Assembly: GCF_000368825.1 (NCBI RefSeq)
Contig: NZ_KB849711.1
Coordinates: 38,465 to 102,464, forward strand
Reading direction: 5' to 3'
DNA: 64,000 nt
Source: Acinetobacter ursingii DSM 16037 = CIP 107286
GTDB lineage: Bacteria; Pseudomonadota; Gammaproteobacteria; Pseudomonadales; Moraxellaceae
Shown here one piece after another: positions 48,968 through 58,270 of the stretch. The notes beneath the pieces were generated by a model. It had not been told where the DNA came from. It searched no databases and worked only from the letters and a program-made list of their open reading frames with translations. How positions within the stretch are numbered: the stretch's first letter is position 1; each line of letters begins with the position of its first letter. Position numbers and translations under genes: made by a program.

Positions 48968-49177
48968 AACAGCCCCCTTCCAAAGACATATAAAAATATT
49001 GCTGTCAACAACTTTTTCTGAAAAGAATATAAACTTAAAATAATAAAAGGTCAAAATTTATATTTTAATATTTTAAATATAAATAAATAACAATAACTTA
49101 CATTAAAAATACTAATAAAAATAATAATAAAAAAAATACCGATCTTTTTAGTCGGCTTTGTTTTAATGGCACAAAAA
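48968..49177. other. AT-rich upstream region of the TetR-efflux operon
   Basis: Strongly AT-rich DNA with no open frame worth calling. It should carry the promoter and TetR operator, but I see no convincing symmetric operator. Together with the hairpin and the MITE it fills the gap up to pap. Confidence 0.35.
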
Positions 49178-49199
49178 AAAGTTGTTGCAAAACAACTTT
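49178..49199 (-). terminator. Hairpin with T run on the minus strand, next to the MITE
   Basis: Stem AAAGTTGTT / AACAACTTT with a 4-nt loop, followed on the minus strand by a run of nine T counting the end of the stem. It would stop leftward transcription before the efflux operon. No leftward gene now precedes it. Confidence 0.55.
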
Positions 49200-49203
49200 A
49201 ATA

Positions 49204-49316
49204 GGCTTTGTTGCACAACGATTTCATAACTATATGATTTTAAAAGTTTTGATTGTTTTTTGATCCAAAATTAAATTTATTTAAATCAGATGCTTACATA
49301 TTTATGCAACAAAGCC
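49204..49316. mobile_element. 113-bp MITE with IS903-like ends
   Basis: Perfect 12-bp terminal repeats GGCTTTGTTGCA / TGCAACAAAGCC enclose 89 bp of AT-rich DNA with no gene. On both sides lies the same 9-bp string ACTTTAATA (49195-49203 and 49317-49325), a target duplication. GGCTTTGTTG ends and 9-bp duplications are features of the IS903 group of IS5, which may mobilise it. Confidence 0.88.
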
Positions 49317-49396
49317 ACTTTAATAATAAAACAATAACATTGACTGTAACTGAATTTATAATTATTTTATTAAAAATTTTTTAAACGAGACTTAAA

Positions 49397-50815
49397 ATGA
49401 ATTATCAAGACCTCTCCATTAAATTAATTCAAGAACAATATAAACTCAAGAATTCTAAATCAAAAAGTATATTAGTAATAATTGGCGGAATTGAACTAAC
49501 GCGAAAAAATCAATCAATCAAAAAGCTAAGTGAATTAATGGATCCTAGATATTTAAAAATTAAGGCTGGAACCCCAAATAGAGTCAAAGAAAATAAATTA
49601 ATTTGGCAACCATACATAAATGACATTCCAAAAAATGGACAAATCATGTTTTTTTATGGGAATTGGTATACTGATTTACTAGCGTCAACTATATTAAATG
49701 ATGAAAAAATACAAAATAATGTATTCAACGAACACTTAAAGCGTATATATGAATTTGAAAGTTACTTAAAAAATAATAATGTAGATATTATTAAAGTTTG
49801 GTTTGATGTTTCATGGAGCAAAGTAAAAATTCGCACAAAAAATATTGATATTATTAATAAAATCCAAAGAGTTCCACGTTTTACATGGGATGATTTTCCA
49901 CAAAAAAAATGGAAAACTAAAACCTTATACAATCAAATTCAAACTTTAAGAAATAGATTCACCCACGATTGGGTAATCATTAATAGTGAAAACAATATAG
50001 AAAGAAATACACAATTTTCTCAATTAATACTTAAACATCTAAAACTACCACCTGTACAAATTAAGAGTAAATTAAAATATCAGGCGGCACCTATTCCTTC
50101 AAGTTTAACTCAAATAAAAAAAAGTGAAATTAGCCACATAGAGTATAAAAAAACCATTAAACAACTAGAAAGGAAAGTCGCAGATGTTCTACGTTATTCA
50201 TCACATAACGTTGTATTAGTTTTTGAAGGTATGGATGCCGCAGGTAAAGGCAGTTCAATTAAGCGCATCATTAAATTTCTAGGGCTACACGAATATAATA
50301 TTCATAGTATTTCAGCACCAGAAAATTTTGAACGATTACGTCCTTATTTGTGGCGTTTTTGGAATAAGCATTCAACGAATGGGGCACTTAATATTTTTGA
50401 TCGCAGCTGGTATGGACGTGTACTTGTAGAACGTGTAGAAGATTTAATTAACCCAATAGAATGGCAAAATGCTTATGAAGAAATAAATCAGTACGAAAAA
50501 CAACTGTCTGATACAAATACAATTGTTATAAAATTTTGGCTAGCAATTTCAAAAGATGAACAATTACGTCGTTTTTACAAGCGAAAAAATACACCTCAAA
50601 AAAGCTTCAAATTAACAGAAGATGATTGGCGTAATAGAGAAAAGTGGGATGCCTACTTACAAGCAGCATCAGATATGTTCAAATATACGAGCACAGATAT
50701 TTCTCCTTGGCACATCATTGCCAATGATAGTAAATATGCTGCACGAATTGAAATTTTGCAAACTATCCTTCATAGCGTACAAAATAAAAATTTAGGTCAC
50801 TTAGAAAACTTATAA
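49397..50815 (+). CDS. pap: Polyphosphate:AMP phosphotransferase (PPK2 family)
   Basis: Transfers phosphate from polyphosphate to AMP, giving ADP. 472 residues in two PPK2 halves: the N-terminal half is divergent, with only a remnant IIGGIELTRKNQSIKKL in place of the P-loop, and the C-terminal half carries Walker A FEGMDAAGKGSS, FDRSWYGRVLVERVE and KFWLAISKDEQLRRF. Length and tandem arrangement match the Acinetobacter johnsonii Pap enzyme. It stands alone, about 80 bp downstream of the MITE. With ppk1 broken, its substrate supply in this strain is in doubt. Confidence 0.9.
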   Translation: MNYQDLSIKLIQEQYKLKNSKSKSILVIIGGIELTRKNQSIKKLSELMDPRYLKIKAGTPNRVKENKLIWQPYINDIPKNGQIMFFYGNWYTDLLASTILNDEKIQNNVFNEHLKRIYEFESYLKNNNVDIIKVWFDVSWSKVKIRTKNIDIINKIQRVPRFTWDDFPQKKWKTKTLYNQIQTLRNRFTHDWVIINSENNIERNTQFSQLILKHLKLPPVQIKSKLKYQAAPIPSSLTQIKKSEISHIEYKKTIKQLERKVADVLRYSSHNVVLVFEGMDAAGKGSSIKRIIKFLGLHEYNIHSISAPENFERLRPYLWRFWNKHSTNGALNIFDRSWYGRVLVERVEDLINPIEWQNAYEEINQYEKQLSDTNTIVIKFWLAISKDEQLRRFYKRKNTPQKSFKLTEDDWRNREKWDAYLQAASDMFKYTSTDISPWHIIANDSKYAARIEILQTILHSVQNKNLGHLENL

Positions 50816-51003
50816 GATTATATAAAGATATTTTATAATCAAATCAGGTGCCATTAGCATCTCGAAAGAATGAGTCCAAAAGCATTTGAAACAGGGCAGA
50901 ATGAGGCTGTCTCATACTGGGATAACTAGAGCTGTCCCCTATGAACTCAAAATAATAGCCCTCTAGGTAAAGAGGTCCATTTTAATTTTGAGGCTGTATT
51001 AAT
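50816..51003. other. Region between pap and the recombinase island, no gene
   Basis: No open frame, RNA or clear repeat was found. The left boundary of the recombinase-trio island may lie here or in the decayed gene that follows. No target-site repeat could be assigned. Confidence 0.35.
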
Positions 51004-51208
51004 TTAATATTCAACTTCTTTCAGTTCTTTAGCTAATAAAAATTTCCAAGCTCCGTTTTCATCAGGCTTGAAACTATACCTCCAATGTGCGAATAAGGCT
51101 GAAAACTCAAGTGGGAGATTGATTGCATAGAATATCTGTAACAACTTCTACCTGTTTCAATTGTTTAATTTCCCAAGTAAGAACCTCTATATCTTCAAAT
51201 ATACAGCA
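51004..51208 (-). pseudogene. Decayed coding remnant of unknown identity
   Basis: Minus-strand codons read CCIFEDIEVLTWEIKQLKQV and on to VTDIL; after a frameshift near 51140 the other frame continues FYAINLPLEFSALFAHWRYS, then FKPDENGAWKFLLAKELKEV to a stop at 51004. The two halves look like one protein, and there is no start codon. I do not recognise the family. Probably what remains of a gene present before the island arrived. Confidence 0.45.
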
Positions 51209-51359
51209 TGTTATAGGTTGTTATTTAGTTCTTAAAATTATATAAAAATAACAATATATTGTATATTAATTGTAAATATACACAAGATATGGGGTATATC
51301 AATCTTGTTTAATATTTCAAAAAATTATAAGAATATTCAATTGATTGTTTTTTACACTT

Positions 51360-52037
51360 ATGGGGACTATGGAAACGGCTTTTGATTTCAATGAAAAATT
51401 TGGCACACCTAAAAAATTGTTGTGTAAAAATTTTAATAAAATCCAAATCAGTGTACATCCTTATTTTTCTGGAATTTATCTTTGCTATCAAGAGGCTTTT
51501 AAATCCTTAAAAACTGATTTGTCTACATTAAATCCAAGTCTCGAACTTCACGTATGGAAAGATCCTAATTTCTCTGGTTTTACCATTACAAATAATTTTC
51601 AGTGGTTTCTATATTGGTCTCAGCATATACCAAAAAATATTAACGTACTTGTTCATTCTTTTCCTCAAGATGAGGACAAAATTGAGCTATTAAAAAAAGT
51701 GGCAAGTTCAGAATTCATAAAATTTCTGTCCTTTTATCATGAACTGGACCGACTTAACCCTAAAAAAATGCAATCGCTGATTAATGCCCATATTTCATCT
51801 GAAGTTATCCTGGCTTTAAACAAAGAAAATTCTTTCAAACCTCACCGTACTATGAGCTTGGATCTGCTTGCAGAACTGCTGTCATGCACACAAAATCAAC
51901 TGAATTACCGCAATAAAGTTATAAACCGGAAAAGACAGAATGTGCTTGATCAACTGCAGCAAACCAGTGGAATTGTGCAGCAGCTTCTAAACAATCCCGA
52001 CTTCGTTCTCACGCCAGATCAGCTATGGAAAGCATAA
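51360..52037 (+). CDS. Small first protein of the recombinase trio, unknown function
   Basis: 225 residues from the ATG at 51360; the frame is open to a TTG at 51345, and an ATG at 51369 is also possible. No motif recognised. The N-terminal half is mixed alpha/beta with many aromatics (VHPYFSGIYLCYQEAFKSLK); the C-terminal half is helical and Gln-rich (RNKVINRKRQNVLDQLQQTS). Its stop overlaps the next start as TAATG, so it is translated with the two recombinases and likely assists them, as small partners do in other multi-gene recombinase elements. Confidence 0.72.
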   Translation: MGTMETAFDFNEKFGTPKKLLCKNFNKIQISVHPYFSGIYLCYQEAFKSLKTDLSTLNPSLELHVWKDPNFSGFTITNNFQWFLYWSQHIPKNINVLVHSFPQDEDKIELLKKVASSEFIKFLSFYHELDRLNPKKMQSLINAHISSEVILALNKENSFKPHRTMSLDLLAELLSCTQNQLNYRNKVINRKRQNVLDQLQQTSGIVQQLLNNPDFVLTPDQLWKA

Positions 52038-54364
52038 TGTCAGAATCTAACCCAAGCCATCAAAATGCTGCTGATATTACGCGGGTATCATTAAAACAGA
52101 CACTGGAAAAACTCTTTGGTGACGAGCAGCTCCAACGTACCAAACATATTCAATATGTTGCTGATTTACTGATTTCATATCCAACTGATCAATGTCTGGA
52201 AGGGCTGAATCTCGATCTATTAGATTTTGATCTAGAAACCAGTTCTGTTGTTGCTAGACCCGCTGCCTTGGTCTCCTCTCGAAAACATACTGTTCGCGCA
52301 ACACCAGTCACTTGGTATGTGAACTCAATTGCACAATTAGCAAAGTCAGAAGAAAATGCGTTAATCTGGAATATCCTGGTCTTAAAAGCAGCAGTTTACC
52401 TAATTGCGCTTCCAGACATTCAACCTGAACTTTTTAAAGATGATCACACAGAACATTTCAACACTGTAAAACGTTTATTCCAGCGCTTCCGTACCGCCAA
52501 TCGGGTTCTGAGTTCCGAAAAAGAATATCAAAATACTCCTGAATATATGCTTCTTTGGAAAAAGTATCTTAAAGATCCATCCCTTTCCTTAGTTGAATTT
52601 ATTCGGTATTTGAATGAGGTTATTGATGAAGAACGTGATAAAGAGTCATCTAATGATTTTATGCAAAACCTGCTCAAAGTGATCCGCATCACCTTTAATT
52701 ATGTTTTGGAAAATAAAGCAAAAATTGCCAAAGAGAGCATCGAGACTCAACTGCAACATGAATTTTTAGACGAAGATCAGCTGATTGTAGAAAGTTCAGA
52801 AATTAAAAAAGGGCAAAAATCTAAAGCTCTCAATATAGAAAAACAACTAGATGACCAAGATACACGTCAAATACTTGTAGACCCAACCATCGTTACCCCT
52901 CTGGCTGAATATTCAGAATCCAGCCAGAGCTATGTGCTGCCTCTGGTTGCCAAACATATTCAACGAAAAGAACATTTGCTGCCATACAGCAGCCTCTTTC
53001 CTAATATCACAAGTATAAGTGCTCTACTTACTGAACTATATAAAAATTACATTGTTGAAATTGAAGAAGACTCTAAAGACAAGGATAAAGAAACCAAAAA
53101 AAAGAAGGCATCCTTGATCCTGATGCTGTCATTTCTGACCGGAAATAAAATCCAGGAGTGGCTACATCTACAAAGTAAACGTGCTAAAAAATTGAATTCT
53201 CGCCAACAGATCAAGCAAAGCAATGGGCAATATTTTCTGAGAAGTAAATTTTCAATTTTTGAAAATAAGGATTTTGCTTATCCAGATGGCTTGCTCAACC
53301 AAACAGTTCATCTGGACATCCCGATCCCGAATTCATTTATTGCTTCGCTACGAGATGGTAACACCGTTACGGAAGAGGACATTCAGCAACATTTGAAACA
53401 GCTGAGAGCCAAACTTTATATTCCAAAATTATCATTAATAAGAATTAGCTCTCTTTTACATCAGACTATTTTGCAACGCACTGGAAATAAACAGCTTGCT
53501 GACCTTCTCACCGGTATTGATGCAAATAAGTCTTCTTCTACTTCTTATTGTCATCAAAATATCCTGACTTTACAGACTGAATATGTCTCAATTTTAAAAG
53601 AGCTGTGTGAGTCGTTATCCGATGACTACCAGAATATCGAATATGCTGCAGAAAAAAACTTTGGTAGCCGCAAAGCACCTACTTCAAATGTGATTCAAAA
53701 TATCTTTGCCACACTCAAATTCAGAATAATTTCACAAAAAGAAGACGACTGGATAGCAATTTTCAATCATTACAATCTGTGGATGTGGCATTTCTTGTTG
53801 CTCTTTACTGCTGCACGACCCGTCGCTGAATTTCCAGGTTTTTTAAAAAGCTTTAACCTGAAAAGAAAAATATGCATGGTTTCTGATAAAGAGGTGGGTG
53901 GGCGTCAAGGCTATGGACGTTTAATTCCACTGGGTCATTTTGTCGCACAAGAACTCCAGAAATTCATAGAATTTTTACATTATTTTAAAACTCAAATTGC
54001 TCCTAGTCAGCCAGAAATTCCACAATATATTCAACATATTTTAGAGAGCAAGCTTCCACTTTTGAATATCTTTCAGGATGGTCAATGGCACCCATTAAGG
54101 CCATCAATTGTAAAAAACTTTCATCCTGAGTTAGGTTTGGAGCATGAAAACTGGCACCGGCATACTGCCCGTGCGTTTCTCAGCAATAAAATTAACGAAA
54201 TTGAAATTTTAGCTTTATTCGGTCATGAACCGATGCAGCAAGAAGCTGCTCATCCTTATTCCAGCTTATCTATTTCACAATATTCAAGCATTGCTCATAT
54301 TCTTGAACAAATGAAAGATCATTTTAATATTACCGGTATTGAACTAGATGTCCTCACTCAATAA
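52037..54364 (+). CDS. Large tyrosine recombinase, second gene of the trio
   Basis: 775 residues from the ATG at 52037 (TAATG overlap with the upstream stop); an ATG at 52025 is also in frame. The first 570 residues match nothing I know and include a highly charged linker. The last 200 form a tyrosine-recombinase domain: Arg in FTAARPVAEF, Lys in VSDKEVGGRQ, HxxR as HTAR, His in LFGHEP and the candidate nucleophile Tyr in HPYSSLS (residue numbers about 593, 618, 709-712, 729 and 740). The full catalytic set argues for an active enzyme. Overlaps the third gene by 17 bp. Confidence 0.82.
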   Translation: MSESNPSHQNAADITRVSLKQTLEKLFGDEQLQRTKHIQYVADLLISYPTDQCLEGLNLDLLDFDLETSSVVARPAALVSSRKHTVRATPVTWYVNSIAQLAKSEENALIWNILVLKAAVYLIALPDIQPELFKDDHTEHFNTVKRLFQRFRTANRVLSSEKEYQNTPEYMLLWKKYLKDPSLSLVEFIRYLNEVIDEERDKESSNDFMQNLLKVIRITFNYVLENKAKIAKESIETQLQHEFLDEDQLIVESSEIKKGQKSKALNIEKQLDDQDTRQILVDPTIVTPLAEYSESSQSYVLPLVAKHIQRKEHLLPYSSLFPNITSISALLTELYKNYIVEIEEDSKDKDKETKKKKASLILMLSFLTGNKIQEWLHLQSKRAKKLNSRQQIKQSNGQYFLRSKFSIFENKDFAYPDGLLNQTVHLDIPIPNSFIASLRDGNTVTEEDIQQHLKQLRAKLYIPKLSLIRISSLLHQTILQRTGNKQLADLLTGIDANKSSSTSYCHQNILTLQTEYVSILKELCESLSDDYQNIEYAAEKNFGSRKAPTSNVIQNIFATLKFRIISQKEDDWIAIFNHYNLWMWHFLLLFTAARPVAEFPGFLKSFNLKRKICMVSDKEVGGRQGYGRLIPLGHFVAQELQKFIEFLHYFKTQIAPSQPEIPQYIQHILESKLPLLNIFQDGQWHPLRPSIVKNFHPELGLEHENWHRHTARAFLSNKINEIEILALFGHEPMQQEAAHPYSSLSISQYSSIAHILEQMKDHFNITGIELDVLTQ

Positions 54365-57300
54365 ACGTACTAAGCAAACTCGAACACTATATGCCGAAGC
54401 ACGTAGAAAACAAGACCGACTCGATCAGGAAAAACAGCTTCGAGCAGATGTAGAACAGGAGCTAATTCAATACTTCCAAGAACAAGATTTGGAACAAAAA
54501 GGGCATCTTGAATCCTTCTATCCAGCAATTTATGAGTTTATTAAACGCAAAGCTCCAAGCTTGGCCTGGAAAAAATATGCGCATGAATTTTTTCGGTCAT
54601 ATATCAAGCAAATCAATTTAAATCGTCGTGAGACTTTGCCCCTACCAAATCTGACATTTGAGATGCAGCGTGATCAGCCGGTTTTTACAATGGACTGGAT
54701 CGAGAAGGGACATCAGGTTGATGAAGTTCTTGATAAGCTTTGGGACTACTGGATTCTAGCGAAAGATAGCAAGACATTTTCTGATGATGAAATCATTGGA
54801 AATATTGTTATTTCTGCCCTGCTTTACTCAGGCTTAAATCAAAAATCCTCTTTAGAAGCTTTGCTTGAACACTTAAAAGATCCGGCAAAAATCAGAAAGA
54901 TCGAAGATCTGAACATTATATTTTTAGAACCGCTCTCCCCCTCTTATGGAGATCTCTTTATTGATGAAAAAACCATCCGTAAATCGCGTAATTTTATTCC
55001 GGATCAAATTACACGCTTATGGTTAATTCATTTTAATAGCAGAAATATTCGTACAGTAAACCAGAATGTAGAAGACTATCTACAGCTTATTTTTAATAAG
55101 ATTAAGTTACCATTTAATCTCAAAACTTATAAATTGTTACGCGACTACGCCAACTTTAACTGGATGCAACTCCCGAAAGTTGACATTGATCCTGCACTTT
55201 CACAATGCCTCATTGAGAATACTGCAACCTGTGGCTTATCAGAAATAGAATTTGAAAGATTTCTTCATCCAAAATTTAAATATCAGCAGGACACTCTTAC
55301 TGATTCAAATGTAGAAAAATCACCATCTACTGTGAGGGAATCCTACTCTAATGATGACATTCAGCAAGCCTTGGATGATGTTATAAAGATTCACAAAGAC
55401 CTTTTACAACTGATTCGTACATCACAAACTGATCAAAGTATCGATGCATTAATCATTAAATATTGCATTGAAAATACTAATAAATTTAATGAGTATAGTA
55501 AACGTGTCGCCTTATGGCTCATCAGCCTTTATAAACCAGAATTAGAACAGATTCAGCCACTGGCTGAACGTTTTAATTTTTGCGTAAACCAATTTCAAAA
55601 ATCGTTTCAGCAGAATAAGCGTTTAAAAGACGGTTCGATTTACACTTATTATTCGCGTATTGCCGAGCCTTGGCTAACCCATTCTTTACAATATCTAGAT
55701 AGCGAAGATGATCTGAATACGATACTGGCTAATATCTATCAGCAAATCATTACGAATACCCGACTTGCAGATGAGGCAGGCGAGCTTAACTTTAAAAAAT
55801 CCAGTGGTCAGACCGTCAGAATGTTGAAACGCTTCCATAGCTTTCAACAAACAGTTTTTGACGCTGAGTCTCTCGAATTAGAGTCAATTGCCATACAAAA
55901 CAGACCGAGAGCACGTATCATTGGTCCCATGACTTATCAAGCTTTCATGAACAAGTTAGATACCTTATTTTCAGGGGCTAATAGTCAAGAAAATACGTAT
56001 AAGACATTAAAAATCATCTATATTTTAGCTTACCGTACCGGTATGCGTATTAATGAAATTCTCGGCTTACGTGTGCGGGATATCGAGGGCTTGAGCTGTT
56101 TATCCGTTTGGATTCAGCCCTACGGCTCAAAAAAGAAAGGAAACTTACATCAACTTAAAACAGATAGTGCTGAACGCAAAGTCCCTGTATATTGCTTATT
56201 AAAAACCGATGAATATCAAATATTTCATAATCATGTAGTCGAGCAACGATTACTCAATCAGGAAAACTTATACCTATTCAGCAACTGGAATGAAAATAGC
56301 AAGCTGAACAAACATACGGTGACAACACCTTTCAGAATGATTATGAACGAGCTTTTTAAAACTCATGACTATTCTTTTCACTCATTTCGACACACGGCTG
56401 CCAATCACTTATCCATTCTGCTCAACTGCGATTATGCTCCACTGGTCAAGAATCTTACGGATTATACTGCAGAAGAATATCAGTCCATTCGGACAGAGTT
56501 ACTCCGTAATACGCATGGTCAAAATCATTGGTTTATGATTGCCCATTTACTGGGTCACATTGACCCTACGGAAACCTTTAAAAGCTATATTCATCTGAGC
56601 TACCTGATCGCTGGACATAAAATACTGCAATATCACCCAGACATAGATACTCAATTAGCAAAGAAAATGATGGGCTACCTGCCTTCTTTCAAATTTTTAA
56701 ACACAGTAAAAGATTCTGCTCCATTCAATTTCGAAAAACATGCTGTCCATTTAAGTCAGCAGTTACTCAACGATCAAACTGACTGGTTAAAAAGTAACGT
56801 AGAAGATATTCTAGATGAGGTTTCATTTAACGCTCAGCCTCATGATTTTTTTAAATATTTTGCAGGAACAAAGGAATCCAAAATTTCATTTGCATGGTTT
56901 TTTAAATGCTTAAATTTACTGGAAATTCATCATGATCCAGATCTAGTCTCAAAGGAAATGTGTTTACCTGTAGAACTGGTTAACTACTGGTATGAAAATG
57001 CAAAACAACTAGGCCAGCTCAAGTCTCAAAAAAATAACCCAAGATTATTTGATCTCAACAACACAAATCATCTGGATAAACCTTTGAAACCCGCCATGAT
57101 AGATACCGTTGAAGAGCGCACAGCAAGGAACTATTTTTTTGAAAATATTCAAAATATATTTGAAAAAAAGCCAGATCAAATAAAAGCGGTGCTTGAGACA
57201 TTTTTAAGTCGTGTTACAGTTTCTCATACCGGCATTCATTATCGATGGAATAAAATCGATCAATTGGAATCATTTTATTCCAAGGTAAAAGACCTGTTTC

Positions 57301-57563
57301 CCCATCAATTTTGGCATTTGCTTGGACAAGACTTGGTACAATTGTTAGATAAAAAGAAACAACCTTTATTACTGAAGCTGACTAAATCGAGCACAACAGA
57401 GCATCCTACGACTCAAGAAGATTATGTTCGTCTCCAGCTTTACTCAACAAAAGATGCCAAAGCACTGGCAGCGTTTAAATTCTGTTTACATTTAGCCTGT
57501 ATCGGTAGACCTCGATCTCTTGAACTCCAAGTTGCAGGACTAGAAATCACTACATGCTGTTAA
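54348..57563 (+). CDS. Very large tyrosine recombinase, third gene of the trio
   Basis: 1071 residues. The catalytic domain is in the middle (about 520-760): Arg in YRTGMRINEILGLR (566), Lys in LKTDSAERKVPV, HxxR in HSFRHTAANHL (678-681), His in HLLGHIDPTE and Tyr in SYIHLSY (about 745). About 310 residues follow it, with no recognised domain, and 500 precede it. Ordinary integrases have 300-450 residues and end soon after the Tyr, so both extensions are unusual. It is the last of three overlapping genes and probably acts with the other recombinase on the same ends. Confidence 0.85.
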   Translation: MSSLNKRTKQTRTLYAEARRKQDRLDQEKQLRADVEQELIQYFQEQDLEQKGHLESFYPAIYEFIKRKAPSLAWKKYAHEFFRSYIKQINLNRRETLPLPNLTFEMQRDQPVFTMDWIEKGHQVDEVLDKLWDYWILAKDSKTFSDDEIIGNIVISALLYSGLNQKSSLEALLEHLKDPAKIRKIEDLNIIFLEPLSPSYGDLFIDEKTIRKSRNFIPDQITRLWLIHFNSRNIRTVNQNVEDYLQLIFNKIKLPFNLKTYKLLRDYANFNWMQLPKVDIDPALSQCLIENTATCGLSEIEFERFLHPKFKYQQDTLTDSNVEKSPSTVRESYSNDDIQQALDDVIKIHKDLLQLIRTSQTDQSIDALIIKYCIENTNKFNEYSKRVALWLISLYKPELEQIQPLAERFNFCVNQFQKSFQQNKRLKDGSIYTYYSRIAEPWLTHSLQYLDSEDDLNTILANIYQQIITNTRLADEAGELNFKKSSGQTVRMLKRFHSFQQTVFDAESLELESIAIQNRPRARIIGPMTYQAFMNKLDTLFSGANSQENTYKTLKIIYILAYRTGMRINEILGLRVRDIEGLSCLSVWIQPYGSKKKGNLHQLKTDSAERKVPVYCLLKTDEYQIFHNHVVEQRLLNQENLYLFSNWNENSKLNKHTVTTPFRMIMNELFKTHDYSFHSFRHTAANHLSILLNCDYAPLVKNLTDYTAEEYQSIRTELLRNTHGQNHWFMIAHLLGHIDPTETFKSYIHLSYLIAGHKILQYHPDIDTQLAKKMMGYLPSFKFLNTVKDSAPFNFEKHAVHLSQQLLNDQTDWLKSNVEDILDEVSFNAQPHDFFKYFAGTKESKISFAWFFKCLNLLEIHHDPDLVSKEMCLPVELVNYWYENAKQLGQLKSQKNNPRLFDLNNTNHLDKPLKPAMIDTVEERTARNYFFENIQNIFEKKPDQIKAVLETFLSRVTVSHTGIHYRWNKIDQLESFYSKVKDLFPHQFWHLLGQDLVQLLDKKKQPLLLKLTKSSTTEHPTTQEDYVRLQLYSTKDAKALAAFKFCLHLACIGRPRSLELQVAGLEITTCC

Positions 57564-57693
57564 ATAATTTAACCGTTGTTTCCTTATCTAAAGTCAAATT
57601 TAATATATCTTTAGTAAAAATTGGATGTCTGATCAACGATAATTAAATAGTATAAACTCTATGAATTAGCAGCGTCTGAAACAGGGATCAGTC

Positions 57694-58056
57694 ATGCGTA
57701 CAACATCAGAAAAAACTGCAAAACAGAAAATGATATTAGCTAAGGCAGTTTTAGCTGCTGCTGAGCGCCTTGGTCTTACACAAGATCAACTAGCCTTAAT
57801 ACTGAATATAGATTCAGTGAAAAAATTAACCTCTCTTGAATTAGATCCCACTTCAAAACAGGGAGAAATCGCCCTCACTTTAATCCGTATTACCACATCA
57901 CTAGATGCTCTTACAGGTGGGGATACAGCCTGGATGCAGCATTTTATGAAATCACCCAATAAATTGATGAGTGGTATTCCAATAGAACAGATTCAGAACC
58001 CTCAAGGATTGGCCTCTGTTTTACAATTGGTGGAAGGTCTTCGGGCTAAACTTTAA
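57694..58056 (+). CDS. MbcA/ParS/Xre-type antitoxin-like protein without a toxin
   Basis: 120 residues: an N-terminal Xre-like helix-turn-helix (AAERLGLTQDQLALILNIDS) and a C-terminal MbcA/ParS-like segment (GIPIEQIQNPQGLASVLQLV) that in paired systems occupies the RES toxin. No RES toxin gene lies on either side. It begins 130 bp after the recombinase trio, so it may be a regulator of that module rather than an antitoxin. Confidence 0.75.
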   Translation: MRTTSEKTAKQKMILAKAVLAAAERLGLTQDQLALILNIDSVKKLTSLELDPTSKQGEIALTLIRITTSLDALTGGDTAWMQHFMKSPNKLMSGIPIEQIQNPQGLASVLQLVEGLRAKL

Positions 58057-58112
58057 GATAAGCAAAGTATTATAGAAAAATTTGAAAGTGATAGTCCTCT
58101 CCAATAATTCAA

Positions 58113-58136
58113 ATGCGAGGTATAAGAATCCCCCTT
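58113..58136 (+). repeat. Direct repeat, copy 1
   Basis: ATGCGAGGTA then TAAG then AATCCCCCTT. Matches copy 2 at 58216 except for the 4-base insert; start-to-start distance 103 bp. Confidence 0.6.
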
Positions 58137-58215
58137 CTTCTCAAGATGTATATGTCTGGCCTAATTCCGTCAATTAATTGCGAACTGCTGCTATATATTG
58201 GATTTTATTAACCTG

Positions 58216-58235
58216 ATGCGAGGTAAATCCCCCTT
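58216..58235 (+). repeat. Direct repeat, copy 2
   Basis: ATGCGAGGTAAATCCCCCTT, the uninterrupted form of the repeat at 58113, lying between the MbcA-like gene and the palindromic operator. Confidence 0.6.
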
Positions 58236-58270
58236 ATAAATTCAATAACTATTCAACAATCATTATAGAA

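Noticed and set aside
50920..50955. Imperfect inverted repeat around CATACTGGGATAAC / TCCCCTATGA as an IS end
   Set aside because: Several mismatches and no matching second end or duplication.
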